Shown here one piece after another: positions 26,281 to 35,444 of a stretch of 64,000 bases of DNA (position 1 is its first letter; each line of letters opens with the position of its first letter). Source of the stretch: BD1-7 clade bacterium. Lineage in GTDB: Bacteria; Pseudomonadota; Gammaproteobacteria; Pseudomonadales; DT-91. The stretch is taken from positions 1 to 64,000 of the forward strand of contig CACSIO010000003.1 in the NCBI GenBank assembly GCA_902705865.1, written 5' to 3'. The translations under genes and the position numbers were made by a program. The notes beneath the pieces were generated by a model. The model searched no databases and was not told where the DNA came from. It saw nothing but the letters and a program-made list of their open reading frames with translations.

Positions 26281-27480
26281 TTATTCGCGAATAGGTTGTG
26301 TGGAGTCGGGATTCTCCATTGGCCGTATTTCGATGATGACGGCAAATAGGGGATGATCCAAGTAGTGCATTTCGCGACTTCGCATGCGTCTAGCTTCTTC
26401 TAGCTTACCTATATGGAGAATGTCTTCAGTACGCAGTGGGCCGGCAGTTTCAGTGAGCGTAGGCGGCTGTTCCAATTGATCCGTTTCGATGGGGGTAGTC
26501 TGTGTCGCTGTTGCGGTGTTATCGTCGTCAACGTCTGTCTCAGTATCTTTTGCGTCGTTATCATTAATAGATTGTTCAAATGGCGGTAAAGGTGGGCGCA
26601 ACCAGCCTTTGGGTTCAGGCGGTGGGCCTGCATTTGCCAACTGCTTTTCGTGTTTTTCAACCTGATCCTCAACCATGATTTGCTCTTCGAGCGGGGTAGA
26701 TGGATCAAGCAGTGCAGATTCGTCGAGTGAGCCGATTACCATGGTGTCTTGCATTGTAGTGCTTTCGCTAACTGGCTGAAGGTGGTCGTTAGCTGATTCA
26801 AGCATCTGCGGCAGCGATTCGATTGCGTCCTCGTTCCAGTGAAGTGTTTTGGTATCTTTTGCTTCAGGTGAAAACTTAGTAAACCAAAGGTTTGCACGGA
26901 TATGGAGGTAACGTGCTTTGTAGATTTGCAGGGTACCTGCCAGCTCAGGGATATGGTCGATGGTTTCTCCGCCAGTGATCGCTATGTTACGGGCATCTTT
27001 TCGGTCAGTTAATGTTTGTTCCCAGGCACGGTGAAAAAGTACCTTATGTTTATGCGTTGCCGACAACTTCTTGAATATTGCCTCATTGCGATAATCTTTT
27101 TGAGTCGCGTCCTTAAGAACGAGCGGCATAATTACGGGCGACTCATCGTTGTTGTTTTCGGTTCCGGCTCTGATGTCGTCTGATGAGGCAGGAGTAACTT
27201 CTGTATTGAGCAGTGAGTAGGGATGATCTTCACTTTCAAGCACTGCATAGTCACCGTTTGGATAGCTTAGCGGCAAAGTTGTCGGCCAAACTTCTTCGGT
27301 TGCGTTGTAGTGTTCTTCATTGGTGAAGACCGTCATTTCTATAATGTATCTATCTTCATACAGATCTTTTTCTGGCTCAGTTATCTGGCCGGATTCTGCA
27401 GGTAAAAGTGCTTGTGCGTTACCTATTGCTGATACTGATAGCAGTAACGAAAGCGTTAACAATTTTAGTGGTGCTGTCAT
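26281..27480 (-). CDS. CsiV-family periplasmic protein
   Basis: 399 residues with a Sec signal peptide (cleavage near AIGNAQA). The C-terminal segment RRMRSREMHYLDHPLFAVIIEI is the hallmark of the CsiV family. The N-terminal part (YIIEMTVFTNEE…WPTTLPLSYP) also fits. Between them lies a long acidic, Pro/Thr-rich stretch (about 250–335) of low complexity. In Shewanella, CsiV is needed for response to D-amino acids and peptidoglycan-related signalling, as I recall; the role here is inferred. It lies 72 bp downstream of mfd on the same strand, the usual neighbour. Confidence 0.83.
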   Translation of the reverse strand: MTAPLKLLTLSLLLSVSAIGNAQALLPAESGQITEPEKDLYEDRYIIEMTVFTNEEHYNATEEVWPTTLPLSYPNGDYAVLESEDHPYSLLNTEVTPASSDDIRAGTENNNDESPVIMPLVLKDATQKDYRNEAIFKKLSATHKHKVLFHRAWEQTLTDRKDARNIAITGGETIDHIPELAGTLQIYKARYLHIRANLWFTKFSPEAKDTKTLHWNEDAIESLPQMLESANDHLQPVSESTTMQDTMVIGSLDESALLDPSTPLEEQIMVEDQVEKHEKQLANAGPPPEPKGWLRPPLPPFEQSINDNDAKDTETDVDDDNTATATQTTPIETDQLEQPPTLTETAGPLRTEDILHIGKLEEARRMRSREMHYLDHPLFAVIIEIRPMENPDSTQPIRE

Positions 27481-27552
27481 TCAAGACTCCCTGGCGACCG
27501 ATTTTCTGCGTTCAATTGCATCGCGGCCTTTGGATATTGACGTCTTTGTAAT

Positions 27553-30500
27553 TTATGCTTCCAGCTGTTCGAGAATATCACCAATCCATTGGGTTCTCTG
27601 TTCAGCATCTTCAGTTTCTCGCTGATATTTCAGCGCCGTTGCTCCGTCGAACGAAAACATGTTGGGTGCGGACTGTACCATTTTCACGAGCTTGAGCGGA
27701 TCAATCTGTGTATCTTCGGCAAACTCGATGCGCCCGTTGGTTTGATTTGCTGTGATTTTCACGATGCCCAATGATTCTGCACGCAACTTCAGGCTGGTAA
27801 CGTCAAACAAATGGTTAATTTGCTGCGGTAGTAGGCCAAATCGATCGATCATTTGTACTTTGATGTCTCGCAGTTCATCATCATTTGCACTGTTAGCGAT
27901 CGATTTATACATGATCAGTCGATTATGCACATCGGGCAAATAGTCATCCGGAATTATTGCAGAAATATGCAAATTGATCTCAGTTCCCTGGCGTAAAGGT
28001 TGATCAATATTCGGCGTTTCTCCGCGCTGAATGGATTTAACCGCTTTGTCGAGCATTTCCATATAGAGGGAATAGCCAACCGTTTGTATCTGGCCTGATT
28101 GATCGTCACCTAACAGTTCACCGGCACCGCGTATTTCAAGGTCATGTGTTGCTAGTGTGAAACCAGCGCCGAGATCCGTCGCTTCTTCGATAGCATTCAG
28201 CCGTTTTTCCGCATCTTTGGAGAGTTTTTTCTCCGCGGGTATTAACATGTAGGCATAGGCTTGGTGGTGCGATCGGCCAACTCGGCCGCGTAATTGGTGA
28301 AGTTGTGCCAAGCCGAATTTGTCCGCACGATCAATAATGATGGTGTTGGCAGTTGGTACGTCAATACCGGTTTCAATGATGGTGGTGCAAACAAGTAGGT
28401 TAAAACGCTTGTGGTAAAAGTCACTCATGACTCTTTCTAGTTCACGCTCTCGCATTTGCCCGTGGCCGATGCCGATTCGTGCCTCTGGCACCAATGCTGC
28501 TAAATCAGCAGCGGTTTTCTCGATGGTTTTTACGTCATTATGCAGGTAGTAAACCTGCCCACCACGCAATAATTCACGCAGGATGGCTTCTTTTAGAAGG
28601 TTGTCGTCACTGGCTTTGACAAACGTCTTGATTGAGAGGCGCTTGGCGGGTGGCGTTGCAATGATCGACAAATCCCGGATTCCAGCCATCGACATGTTAA
28701 GTGTCCGGGGAATCGGTGTGGCGGTAAGTGCCAAAACATCCACCTGCGCGCGAAGACTTTTCAGTGAGTCTTTTTGTTTCACGCCAAACCTGTGTTCTTC
28801 ATCGATAATGACGAGGCCCAGATTGTTGAATTTGACGTCTGCTTGCAGCAGTTTATGGGTGCCGATGAGGATATCAACTTGACCGGATTCCAGTTTTTCA
28901 ATCACTTGTTGTTGCTGTTTCGCAGTTTTGAATCGACTGAGTACTTCAACGTTGATTGCCATATCGGCAAATCGGTCAACGAAGGATTCATAATGCTGCT
29001 GCGCCAGCAGTGTTGTTGGTACGAGTACGCCCACTTGTTTGCTGTTGTTAACCGCTGTAAATGCCGCACGCATAGCGACTTCTGTTTTACCAAAACCGAC
29101 ATCGCCGCAAACCAACCTGTCCATGGGGGTAGAGGCATGCATGTCTCTAAGTACCGCCGATATAGCAGATGACTGATCGTCGGTTTCTTCGAACGGGAAG
29201 TTTGCAGCAAAGCGCAGGTATTCGCCGGAGTTTGTTGCGTGGGCGAAACCTTTTCTGGCTGCCCGGCGCGCGTAGATGTCGAGTAGCTCTGCGGCCACAT
29301 CATTGACTTTCTCTGCGGCTTTGCGCTTCGCTTTGCTCCATTGGTCAGTGCCTAGTCGATGTAATGGCGCATGTTCGTCATCGCCACCGGTATATCGGCT
29401 AATCAAATGCAGTGATGCGACAGGCACGTAGAGCATGGCTTCGTCGGCGTATTTTAAGGTCAAAAATTCATTCTTTTCACCGTCGAGTTCGATCACCTTA
29501 AGGCCAAGGTACCGGCCAATGCCATGATCAATATGAACGACGGCAGCGTTGGGTTTGAGTTCAGTCAGACTTTTGATAACAACGTCGGTGTTATCTTTGT
29601 TTTGCCGACGTCTGCGACGTTGTTGAACACGGTTACCGAACAGTTGGGACTCGGCGACTAAATCACAGTCTTCAAGACTCATACCTTGGCTGATAGGCGA
29701 TACCGTCAAACCTATAGAGGGTTGCTCGGTAACAAATGCCTGCCAATTTTCGATATCCTGATAACCAATGTTGCAGGCTTTGAAAATATCCTGAAGCGCG
29801 TCTTTACGCCCCAGCGTTTCGGCGCAGAACAGCAAAGGCGAATTTGATGATGAGATAAATTCCTGGAGCTTACTATATGGGCTGGTCGCGTGCGCATCGA
29901 TGCTCAGGTCAATAGGCAAACCGGAGGCTAGGTTAAAGAAGCCCTTGGCAGGGTTATCGTGTGGTTGATCTGTAACGATAATACGCGGATAGGCCTTGAT
30001 TCGGCCGAACAGTGCTTGTTCGTTTGAAAAAAGTGCGTCTGGCGGCAGTAGTGGGCGAGTCCGGTCTATGCCGTATTGCTCATAACGATTTTGAATCTCT
30101 TGCCAGTACAGTCGGCAATTGGCTTCGACGGCATCGGTTGTGATGATCAGGCTGTCACTTGGGATGTGGTCTAATAAGCTATCGAGCTCTTCGTGAAAGA
30201 GTGGTAGATAGTATTCAATGCCCGAGAACATTATCCCTTGATTGAGATCTTCGTAAAACTGCGCTTCTTTTATGCTGGTATCTTCAAAGTATTGATACCA
30301 CTGATCTTTAAAGCGTTCGATGGCCGCTTTGTCGATTGGAAATTCCCGAGCTGGCAACACATCGATACTTTTGACTTTATCGACGGTTAGCTGGGTATCT
30401 GGGTTGAAGCGTTTGATGCCTTCCACTTCGATATCGAATAGCTCAATTCGAAATGGGTAGTCATTACCCATAGGGAATAGATCGACGATGCCGCCGCGAA

Positions 30501-30996
30501 TCGCAAACTCACCATGCTCGTAGACGGTTTCGACACATTGGTAGTTGGAGGCTTGGAGCTCTAATCGCAATAACTCCGGATCAACCTCATCGCCGATACT
30601 GATATGCAGGTTGTTACTGGCAATATAAGGCCTTGGAGCGACTTTTTGCATCAATGTGTTTATTGGTACAAACAAAACGCCAGACTGTGTTTTTGACAAT
30701 GTATGCAGGCAGCGTAGCCGATCTGACACGATGTCTTGATGCGGTGAAAAACTGTCGTATGGTAGTGTTTCCCAATCAGGGAAATGAAGTACCTGGGTAT
30801 CCTGAGTGAAAAAGCGTACTTGTGCTTCTAATTCGTTCGCTGCCGCAGTTGTATCGCAGATAACTAAGCAGAATTTCTCACTGCTTTTTACGGCTTCGCT
30901 GATTGCATATGCGCGTGCGGCATGATGAAGGTGGCACCAGTAACGTTTATCTGAAGCGCTGGGTGGGATCTCTGGGATTTGAAACGAAATTGCCAT
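27553..30996 (-). CDS. mfd: Transcription-repair coupling factor
   Basis: 1147 residues, compared with 1148 in E. coli. It removes RNA polymerase stalled at DNA lesions and recruits UvrA. The N-terminal UvrB-homology region (GIVDLFPMG), the RNAP-interaction domain (AAVVHIDHGIGRYLGL), and the RecG-like translocase motifs (Walker A GDVGFGKTE, Walker B IIDEEHRFGVKQK, TATPIPRT, QLRGRVGRS) are all in order. Complete and intact. Confidence 0.98.
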   Translation of the reverse strand: MAISFQIPEIPPSASDKRYWCHLHHAARAYAISEAVKSSEKFCLVICDTTAAANELEAQVRFFTQDTQVLHFPDWETLPYDSFSPHQDIVSDRLRCLHTLSKTQSGVLFVPINTLMQKVAPRPYIASNNLHISIGDEVDPELLRLELQASNYQCVETVYEHGEFAIRGGIVDLFPMGNDYPFRIELFDIEVEGIKRFNPDTQLTVDKVKSIDVLPAREFPIDKAAIERFKDQWYQYFEDTSIKEAQFYEDLNQGIMFSGIEYYLPLFHEELDSLLDHIPSDSLIITTDAVEANCRLYWQEIQNRYEQYGIDRTRPLLPPDALFSNEQALFGRIKAYPRIIVTDQPHDNPAKGFFNLASGLPIDLSIDAHATSPYSKLQEFISSSNSPLLFCAETLGRKDALQDIFKACNIGYQDIENWQAFVTEQPSIGLTVSPISQGMSLEDCDLVAESQLFGNRVQQRRRRRQNKDNTDVVIKSLTELKPNAAVVHIDHGIGRYLGLKVIELDGEKNEFLTLKYADEAMLYVPVASLHLISRYTGGDDEHAPLHRLGTDQWSKAKRKAAEKVNDVAAELLDIYARRAARKGFAHATNSGEYLRFAANFPFEETDDQSSAISAVLRDMHASTPMDRLVCGDVGFGKTEVAMRAAFTAVNNSKQVGVLVPTTLLAQQHYESFVDRFADMAINVEVLSRFKTAKQQQQVIEKLESGQVDILIGTHKLLQADVKFNNLGLVIIDEEHRFGVKQKDSLKSLRAQVDVLALTATPIPRTLNMSMAGIRDLSIIATPPAKRLSIKTFVKASDDNLLKEAILRELLRGGQVYYLHNDVKTIEKTAADLAALVPEARIGIGHGQMRERELERVMSDFYHKRFNLLVCTTIIETGIDVPTANTIIIDRADKFGLAQLHQLRGRVGRSHHQAYAYMLIPAEKKLSKDAEKRLNAIEEATDLGAGFTLATHDLEIRGAGELLGDDQSGQIQTVGYSLYMEMLDKAVKSIQRGETPNIDQPLRQGTEINLHISAIIPDDYLPDVHNRLIMYKSIANSANDDELRDIKVQMIDRFGLLPQQINHLFDVTSLKLRAESLGIVKITANQTNGRIEFAEDTQIDPLKLVKMVQSAPNMFSFDGATALKYQRETEDAEQRTQWIGDILEQLEA

Positions 30997-31304
30997 GGTT
31001 CGGGATCGGTCGACAGTTAAGTCGTTTATTCTAACGTAGGCTCTCGCTGCTGCATAACCGCTTTATGTATGACCGTGTTGATTAATGCAAAATGCTTTGG
31101 GGTGTAAGCTAATGTTGATTAATATTTCGACACGATAAATAGTTTAAATTGAATATTGACCAATGCGAGTATTTGGGCATCTTAGAGCAATCGAACGATT
31201 TTTATGCACAAATATGGTGAGTTTTGTATCCCCTATGTTTTGTCAAACATAAAAGCGTAAAAAAAACGCTACCATATGGTTGAAAACTCCTAACGTATTG
31301 AAAG

Positions 31305-31440
31305 TAAAAGAAAAATACAAATTGATCAAAAAATGATCAATTTGTATGGGGTCCACATATCTTGGGGTTTAGAAGTATTTTTCTAACCTTTATCCAAAAA
31401 CATATCCCCAGAATATGTGGACAACTTTTTCTGTGGATAA
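31305..31440 (-). ncRNA. Candidate structured small RNA or trmA 3' UTR ending in an intrinsic terminator
   Basis: Read on the minus strand, the sequence folds into a long hairpin (arms GTCCACATAT…TGGGG and CCCCA…ATATGTGGAC, 15 Watson-Crick pairs, one wobble, one mismatch, 38-nt loop). This is followed directly by a second hairpin with perfect 14-bp arms ATACAAATTGATCA/TGATCAATTTGTAT and a T-rich tail (TTTTTCTTTT). The last element is a plausible terminator for trmA, whose stop codon is 145 bp upstream. Whether it is a separate RNA or a 3' UTR cannot be told. Confidence 0.4.
31390..31440. promoter_or_regulatory. Cluster of DnaA-box-like 9-mers
   Basis: TGTGGATAA (31432–31440) is the exact reverse complement of the DnaA box TTATCCACA. 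TGTGGACAA (31416–31424) and TTATCCAAA (31390–31398) differ by one base each. The two TGTGGAYAAC sequences are direct repeats 16 bp apart. This may bind DnaA, but origin genes (dnaA, dnaN, mnmG) are not present in the window. Confidence 0.4.
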
Positions 31441-31491
31441 CAACTATGTTGTTTATGTTGAATGTAAGGTGCCACTAACAGTTAGGCAGTG

Positions 31492-32592
31492 TTATTTCCT
31501 TTGTAAGAATACGCCGGTTTCTATATGACTGGTGTACGGAAATTGATCAAACATCGCGCTGCGCTCGATGGTGTGTGTTTGGCTGAGCGATTGAAGGTTT
31601 TGCGCCAGTGTTTCAGGGTTGCACGAAATATAAATGATGCGATCGAACCGTTGTATCAACGCAACGGTGTCGTCATCTAGACCGGCTCTGGGAGGGTCTA
31701 CCAGCACGGTTGAAAATTCATAGTCATTCAGGTTAAGTTCTTTTTCTTTGATGCGTCGAAATTCCCTTTCACCGTTGAGTGCTTGGGTGAACTCCTCGCT
31801 AGACATCCTGAGCACTTCGGAGTTGTCTATCCCGTTAATGCGGAAATTGTGGTGGGCAGCGTTGACCGATGTCTTTGAAATCTCTGTCGCCAGTACTTGG
31901 CGAAACGATGGTGCTAGAGCAACGGTGAAGTTTCCATTGCCGCAGTAAAGCTCTAGTAGGTCATGCCGCTTTTGGTCTTCATCACAACACTCAATTGCCC
32001 AAGACAGCATCTTTTGGCTAATAACTGCATTGGGTTGTGTGAAGCCACCCTCGATTTGTCGGTAGTGCAGAGGTTTACCGTCAACGTTGAGCGTTTCATC
32101 GACAAAATCTTTAGAGAGCACGCATTTTTGCTTCTTGCTCCTGCCAATAATGCTGATGTTTAGTTTCTCCTCCAGCTGTTTTGCAGCATCTAGCCATACA
32201 TCATCAAGTTTGCGGTGATAGATCAATGTAACCAGGTGATCGCCGGCGAGTGTGGTTAAAAACTCGACTTGAAACAGCCTTTCTTTCAGCGTGTGGGAAG
32301 CAAAAACTGCCTCGCGTACGGCTTTCATGAGTTGGTTTACTGCATTGGAGCCAATCGGAAAGTGATCAATTCGCACGGGTGTTTTAGGGTTTTGAGGGTC
32401 AAACATGGCATACCATGCGTCGTGGCCTTCATGCCAAAAACGAAATTCGGCACGCATACGGAAACCTTCCGTTGGTGAGCGAAATACGGCGAGTGGAGGG
32501 CTGTCAAAGTCAGAAAGCAGTTGTGTCAGCCGTTTGGCTTTAGCCTCCAGCAACAGGTCGTAGTCGGCAGGCTTAAAACTGGAGAGGGGCAT
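31492..32592 (-). CDS. trmA: tRNA (uracil-5-)-methyltransferase
   Basis: 366 residues from the internal ATG, exactly the E. coli length. A TTG nine codons upstream (32619) could extend it. It makes T54 in the T loop of tRNA, using SAM. The RNA-binding FRMRAEFRFWHEG, TQPNAVIS, SAM motif LELYCGNGNF, the catalytic-cysteine motif SCNPETL and the terminal DQFPYTSHIETGVFL are all present. Divergent from galE. Confidence 0.97.
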   Translation of the reverse strand: MPLSSFKPADYDLLLEAKAKRLTQLLSDFDSPPLAVFRSPTEGFRMRAEFRFWHEGHDAWYAMFDPQNPKTPVRIDHFPIGSNAVNQLMKAVREAVFASHTLKERLFQVEFLTTLAGDHLVTLIYHRKLDDVWLDAAKQLEEKLNISIIGRSKKQKCVLSKDFVDETLNVDGKPLHYRQIEGGFTQPNAVISQKMLSWAIECCDEDQKRHDLLELYCGNGNFTVALAPSFRQVLATEISKTSVNAAHHNFRINGIDNSEVLRMSSEEFTQALNGEREFRRIKEKELNLNDYEFSTVLVDPPRAGLDDDTVALIQRFDRIIYISCNPETLAQNLQSLSQTHTIERSAMFDQFPYTSHIETGVFLQRK

Positions 32593-32710
32593 GTTTTTCT
32601 CGTCTTTAACAAACCACAATTATATTCAATCTCAAAGGCTTATGCGATAATTCGAAGCCTTCTAAACTGCTTCTTTGCACTTATTTTTGTCAATCGAAAG
32701 GATCAATGGA

Positions 32711-33727
32711 ATGTCTATACTTGTTACCGGCGGTGCGGGCTATATTGGCAGCCACACTTGTGTTGAGCTGCTTGACGCAGGATACGACGTCATTGTTATC
32801 GACAATGAATGTAATAGCGACCCAGAATCCATTCGCCGTGTTGAGCAAATTACCGGTAAATCCCTTCGCTATTTGAAAATGGATGTTAGAGACAAACCCG
32901 CTCTCGATGCGTTGTTCGAATCTGAGGATATTTCTGCCGTCATTCACTTTGCCGGCTTGAAAGCGGTGGGAGAATCCGTTGCTCAGCCGGTTCGCTACTA
33001 CCAAAACAATGTTGAAGGTACACTTTGCTTGGTAGACGTTATGCAAAAGCATGAGGTGTTTCAACTGGTATTCAGTTCGTCTGCAACGGTATACGGTGAC
33101 CCTGCGTCTGTTCCTATTCGAGAAGATTTCCCTCGTTCTGCAACGAACCCCTATGGTCAGAGCAAGCTTATGGTTGAGCATATTCTGCAAGATTTGGGGC
33201 GTGCAGATGTGCGTTGGTCTGTTGCTTTGCTGCGTTACTTTAACCCTGTGGGAGCGCATCGCTCGGGCTTGATTGGAGAAGATCCTAGCGGGATTCCCAA
33301 TAATTTGATGCCGTATATCAGTCAGGTTGCTTGCGGTAAATTGGAGGTGTTATCGGTGTTTGGTGATGATTATCCGACACCTGACGGCACTGGCGTACGT
33401 GATTATATTCATGTTGTCGATTTGGCGAAGGGCCACATTCGAGCGGTTGAGAAAGTATCCAATACTGAGGGCGTACACTCGTATAATTTGGGTACCGGGC
33501 AAGGGTATTCCGTTTTGGAAATGATCAGCGCGTTTGAGCGAGGCTCTGGCCAGCAGGTTGGTTATCAGATTGTTGCCCGCAGACCTGGCGATATCGCCAT
33601 GTGTTATGCAGATCCTGCTTTTGCAGAGCAAACATTAGGATGGAAAGCTGAATTGACGTTGGATGATATGACGCAGGATACTTGGCGTTGGCAAAGTGCG
33701 AACCCTAACGGCTATAAGCAAGCATAG
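32711..33727 (+). CDS. galE: UDP-glucose 4-epimerase
   Basis: 338 residues, like E. coli GalE (338). It interconverts UDP-glucose and UDP-galactose for surface polysaccharides. The NAD-binding TGGAGYIG starts at residue 6. SSSATVYG and catalytic YGQSK (Tyr/Lys) follow, as does RYFNPVGAH. The chosen ATG follows an AAGGA site; the frame is open 12 codons further upstream without family similarity. Single gene, no gal operon. Confidence 0.96.
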   Translation: MSILVTGGAGYIGSHTCVELLDAGYDVIVIDNECNSDPESIRRVEQITGKSLRYLKMDVRDKPALDALFESEDISAVIHFAGLKAVGESVAQPVRYYQNNVEGTLCLVDVMQKHEVFQLVFSSSATVYGDPASVPIREDFPRSATNPYGQSKLMVEHILQDLGRADVRWSVALLRYFNPVGAHRSGLIGEDPSGIPNNLMPYISQVACGKLEVLSVFGDDYPTPDGTGVRDYIHVVDLAKGHIRAVEKVSNTEGVHSYNLGTGQGYSVLEMISAFERGSGQQVGYQIVARRPGDIAMCYADPAFAEQTLGWKAELTLDDMTQDTWRWQSANPNGYKQA

Positions 33728-33766
33728 TTATCGGCTTGTTAATTTATCTGAGCAGGTTTTGGGCTA

Positions 33767-33807
33767 CAGATATAAAAAAAGCGCGTCTGGCGCTTTTTTT
33801 ATATCTG
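33767..33807. terminator. Bidirectional terminator between galE and the tus-operon end
   Basis: A perfect 17-bp inverted repeat, CAGATATAAAAAAAGCG/CGCTTTTTTTATATCTG, with a 7-nt loop. T runs occur on both strands. It serves convergent galE (+) and the YbiB-like gene (−). Confidence 0.92.
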
Positions 33808-33846
33808 TCTGAAGTTCGAACTCATGACGGGATGGCGTGGGTTGTA

Positions 33847-34839
33847 TTAGTTGAACCGCTGTAGATTGCGTTCGTTCCACATGTCGCGGGCTTTTGCCAG
33901 TGCATCTTCCTGTGAATATTGAGTAGAGTGTTGTTTTAATATAATGGCTAGGGTGCCAATGATGGCATTGTTGGCATATGCGTCTTGGGTGTTCCCGCGC
34001 CACACATCAATAAAGTGCTGCATATCGAGTGAATCCATTGCGGGTTCTTTCTCTTCCTGGAGTTTCGGCCATTTTTCTTCAGCGATGAGATGCGATGAGA
34101 TTGTTTTAACCAAACTTGCTGCGTTCGCCTTTCGCTCGATCTCACCGCCTTCACCCTTAAAAACTGCCATGTTGGGTTGTTTGAGAATTGCCGCAGCTTG
34201 TTGGTGTGTTGCTGCATAAGCGGGGTGAAAAATGCTCTGGAATGATTGCTCTGCATTAAGCGGGTTAATTAGCCGGCACAGGGTATGTACTGGCGATCGT
34301 AAACCTAGAGTGTTGCGTAAGCTCAATAAGCGGGCGAGTGGGGCGCACATAGCTTCTACTGGCATCAGCGTTATGTTTTGGTTGTCGAGTGCAGTGCTCA
34401 CGTCTTGCCAGCTCTGTGATACCGGCAGTTCAAGTCTGTTGAAGGCGTCTTCTGTGTAAAGCCTGCCCGCAGTGTGGCCTTTGGCACCATGAATGAAAAT
34501 CCGTGTTCCCTGGTCGGCGAGTAGCGTTAGTGAAGCGATGAACCAAGGTAGTTGGCGGCGTTTTCCGGCGTAGCTCGACCAGTCGATATCAACATGAATG
34601 TGGTTGGGTGCATCAATGAATTCGCGGCATGCAGCCACAAATCCGGCAATTTCCTCTGCGCTTTCTTCTTTAACACGCAATAGCATCAAAAAGGCACCGA
34701 CTTGAATATCCTCAGCTTCGCCGCGAAGAATCATATTGAAGGCGGTTTTTGCTTCGTCAAACGAGAGTGACCGTGAGCCGGTTTTGCCTTTGCCGAGAAT
34801 GCGAACGTATTGTGCAAACGGGTGTTCAGTGGTTGTCAT
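33847..34839 (-). CDS. YbiB/TrpD2-like protein (anthranilate phosphoribosyltransferase fold)
   Basis: 330 residues. The N-terminal helical domain (FAQYVRILGKGKTGSRSLSFDEAKTAFNMIL) and the later layout follow anthranilate phosphoribosyltransferase. The phosphate-binding glycine-rich loop is replaced here (IFIHGAKGHTAGRLY), as expected for the YbiB/TrpD2 group, which binds nucleic acid rather than making phosphoribosyl anthranilate. I use the ATG 5 bp after the tusE stop; the frame also offers a start at 34878 inside tusE. Last gene of the tusDCBE operon, a position also seen in Pseudomonas by memory. Confidence 0.82.
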   Translation of the reverse strand: MTTTEHPFAQYVRILGKGKTGSRSLSFDEAKTAFNMILRGEAEDIQVGAFLMLLRVKEESAEEIAGFVAACREFIDAPNHIHVDIDWSSYAGKRRQLPWFIASLTLLADQGTRIFIHGAKGHTAGRLYTEDAFNRLELPVSQSWQDVSTALDNQNITLMPVEAMCAPLARLLSLRNTLGLRSPVHTLCRLINPLNAEQSFQSIFHPAYAATHQQAAAILKQPNMAVFKGEGGEIERKANAASLVKTISSHLIAEEKWPKLQEEKEPAMDSLDMQHFIDVWRGNTQDAYANNAIIGTLAIILKQHSTQYSQEDALAKARDMWNERNLQRFN

Positions 34840-34843
34840 GAGC

Positions 34844-35158
34844 TTAAATACAATTTGGCGGTTTAGGTAAGCCAGCAATTTTGCTGATCAGTTTGGCGGG
34901 GCTGCCAGGAAACAGTGTGAGCAAGTACAGGCTTTTGCCTTTCTTATCCCCGAGTTTCAACTTCACCTGTTTGACTAGTGGGCGCATTTCAGGCGATATA
35001 TCGAACGTTTGGTAATAGTCTCTGGCAAGCTCGATCAATGCCCAATGTTCCGCCGTCAGTGTAATGGATTCCTGTGTCGCGATATCTTCAGCGAGCTCGG
35101 GTGTCCAGTTTTCAATGTTGGTGAGAAAACCTTCTTTATCGAACAAATCAGAGTTCAT
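34844..35158 (-). CDS. tusE: Sulfur relay protein TusE (DsrC family)
   Basis: 104 residues. It accepts persulfide from TusBCD and hands it to MnmA for 2-thiouridine at the wobble base of tRNA. The C-terminus GLPKPPNCI has the essential penultimate cysteine (C103). The conserved core DWTPELAEDIA appears here as ENWTPELAEDIA. It starts 1 bp after the tusB stop. Confidence 0.95.
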   Translation of the reverse strand: MNSDLFDKEGFLTNIENWTPELAEDIATQESITLTAEHWALIELARDYYQTFDISPEMRPLVKQVKLKLGDKKGKSLYLLTLFPGSPAKLISKIAGLPKPPNCI

Positions 35159-35159
35159 A

Positions 35160-35444
35160 TCAGAACCAATTCAAAACGTGATGGGCATCAAGGCTCAGCG
35201 CAACAAATTCTGGCATTGAAATAGTCTTAAAGCCGGGATTGGTGATACCCCGAGTAACGCAGGCTTCTTCGAGCGCGACAATATGGCCAGGTATGTTATC
35301 CAATCTTTGCTGGTTCGATGATCCTGTCATCGCAGCATAGGCGGCGTCGTCGATTAGAAGTAGGGTGTCGTCTGCATTGACCATGGGCAGCATGTCATCA
35401 ATCGCATTTGGCGATAGCGTTCCGAGAATATGAAGTTGGCTCAT
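35160..35444 (-). CDS. tusB: Sulfur relay protein TusB
   Basis: 94 residues, the usual length. It is the smallest subunit of the TusBCD heterohexamer. LLLIDDAAYAA and the central layout fit the DsrH/TusB family. Its ATG overlaps the tusC stop (ATGA), so translation is coupled. Confidence 0.9.
   Translation of the reverse strand: MSQLHILGTLSPNAIDDMLPMVNADDTLLLIDDAAYAAMTGSSNQQRLDNIPGHIVALEEACVTRGITNPGFKTISMPEFVALSLDAHHVLNWF

Larger units (their letters stand above)
30997..31491. other. 495-bp noncoding region rich in inverted repeats
   Basis: No gene is credible. The left part (30997–31230) is AT-rich and featureless to me. The right part contains successive inverted repeats: TATGTTT/AAACATA (31234–31251), AGCGT/ACGCT (31254–31270), the palindrome ACCATATGGT (31271–31280), a perfect 14-bp repeat (31315–31347), a 17-position imperfect pair (31351–31367 with 31406–31422), and AACAAC/GTTGTT (31439–31453). 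See the entries for the candidate RNA and the DnaA-like boxes. Confidence 0.7.

Noticed and set aside
30997-31491. Chromosomal replication origin (oriC)
   Set aside because: DnaA-like boxes exist, but dnaA, dnaN, mnmG, mnmE, parAB and rpmH are all absent from the surrounding 64 kb; kept only as a DnaA-box finding.
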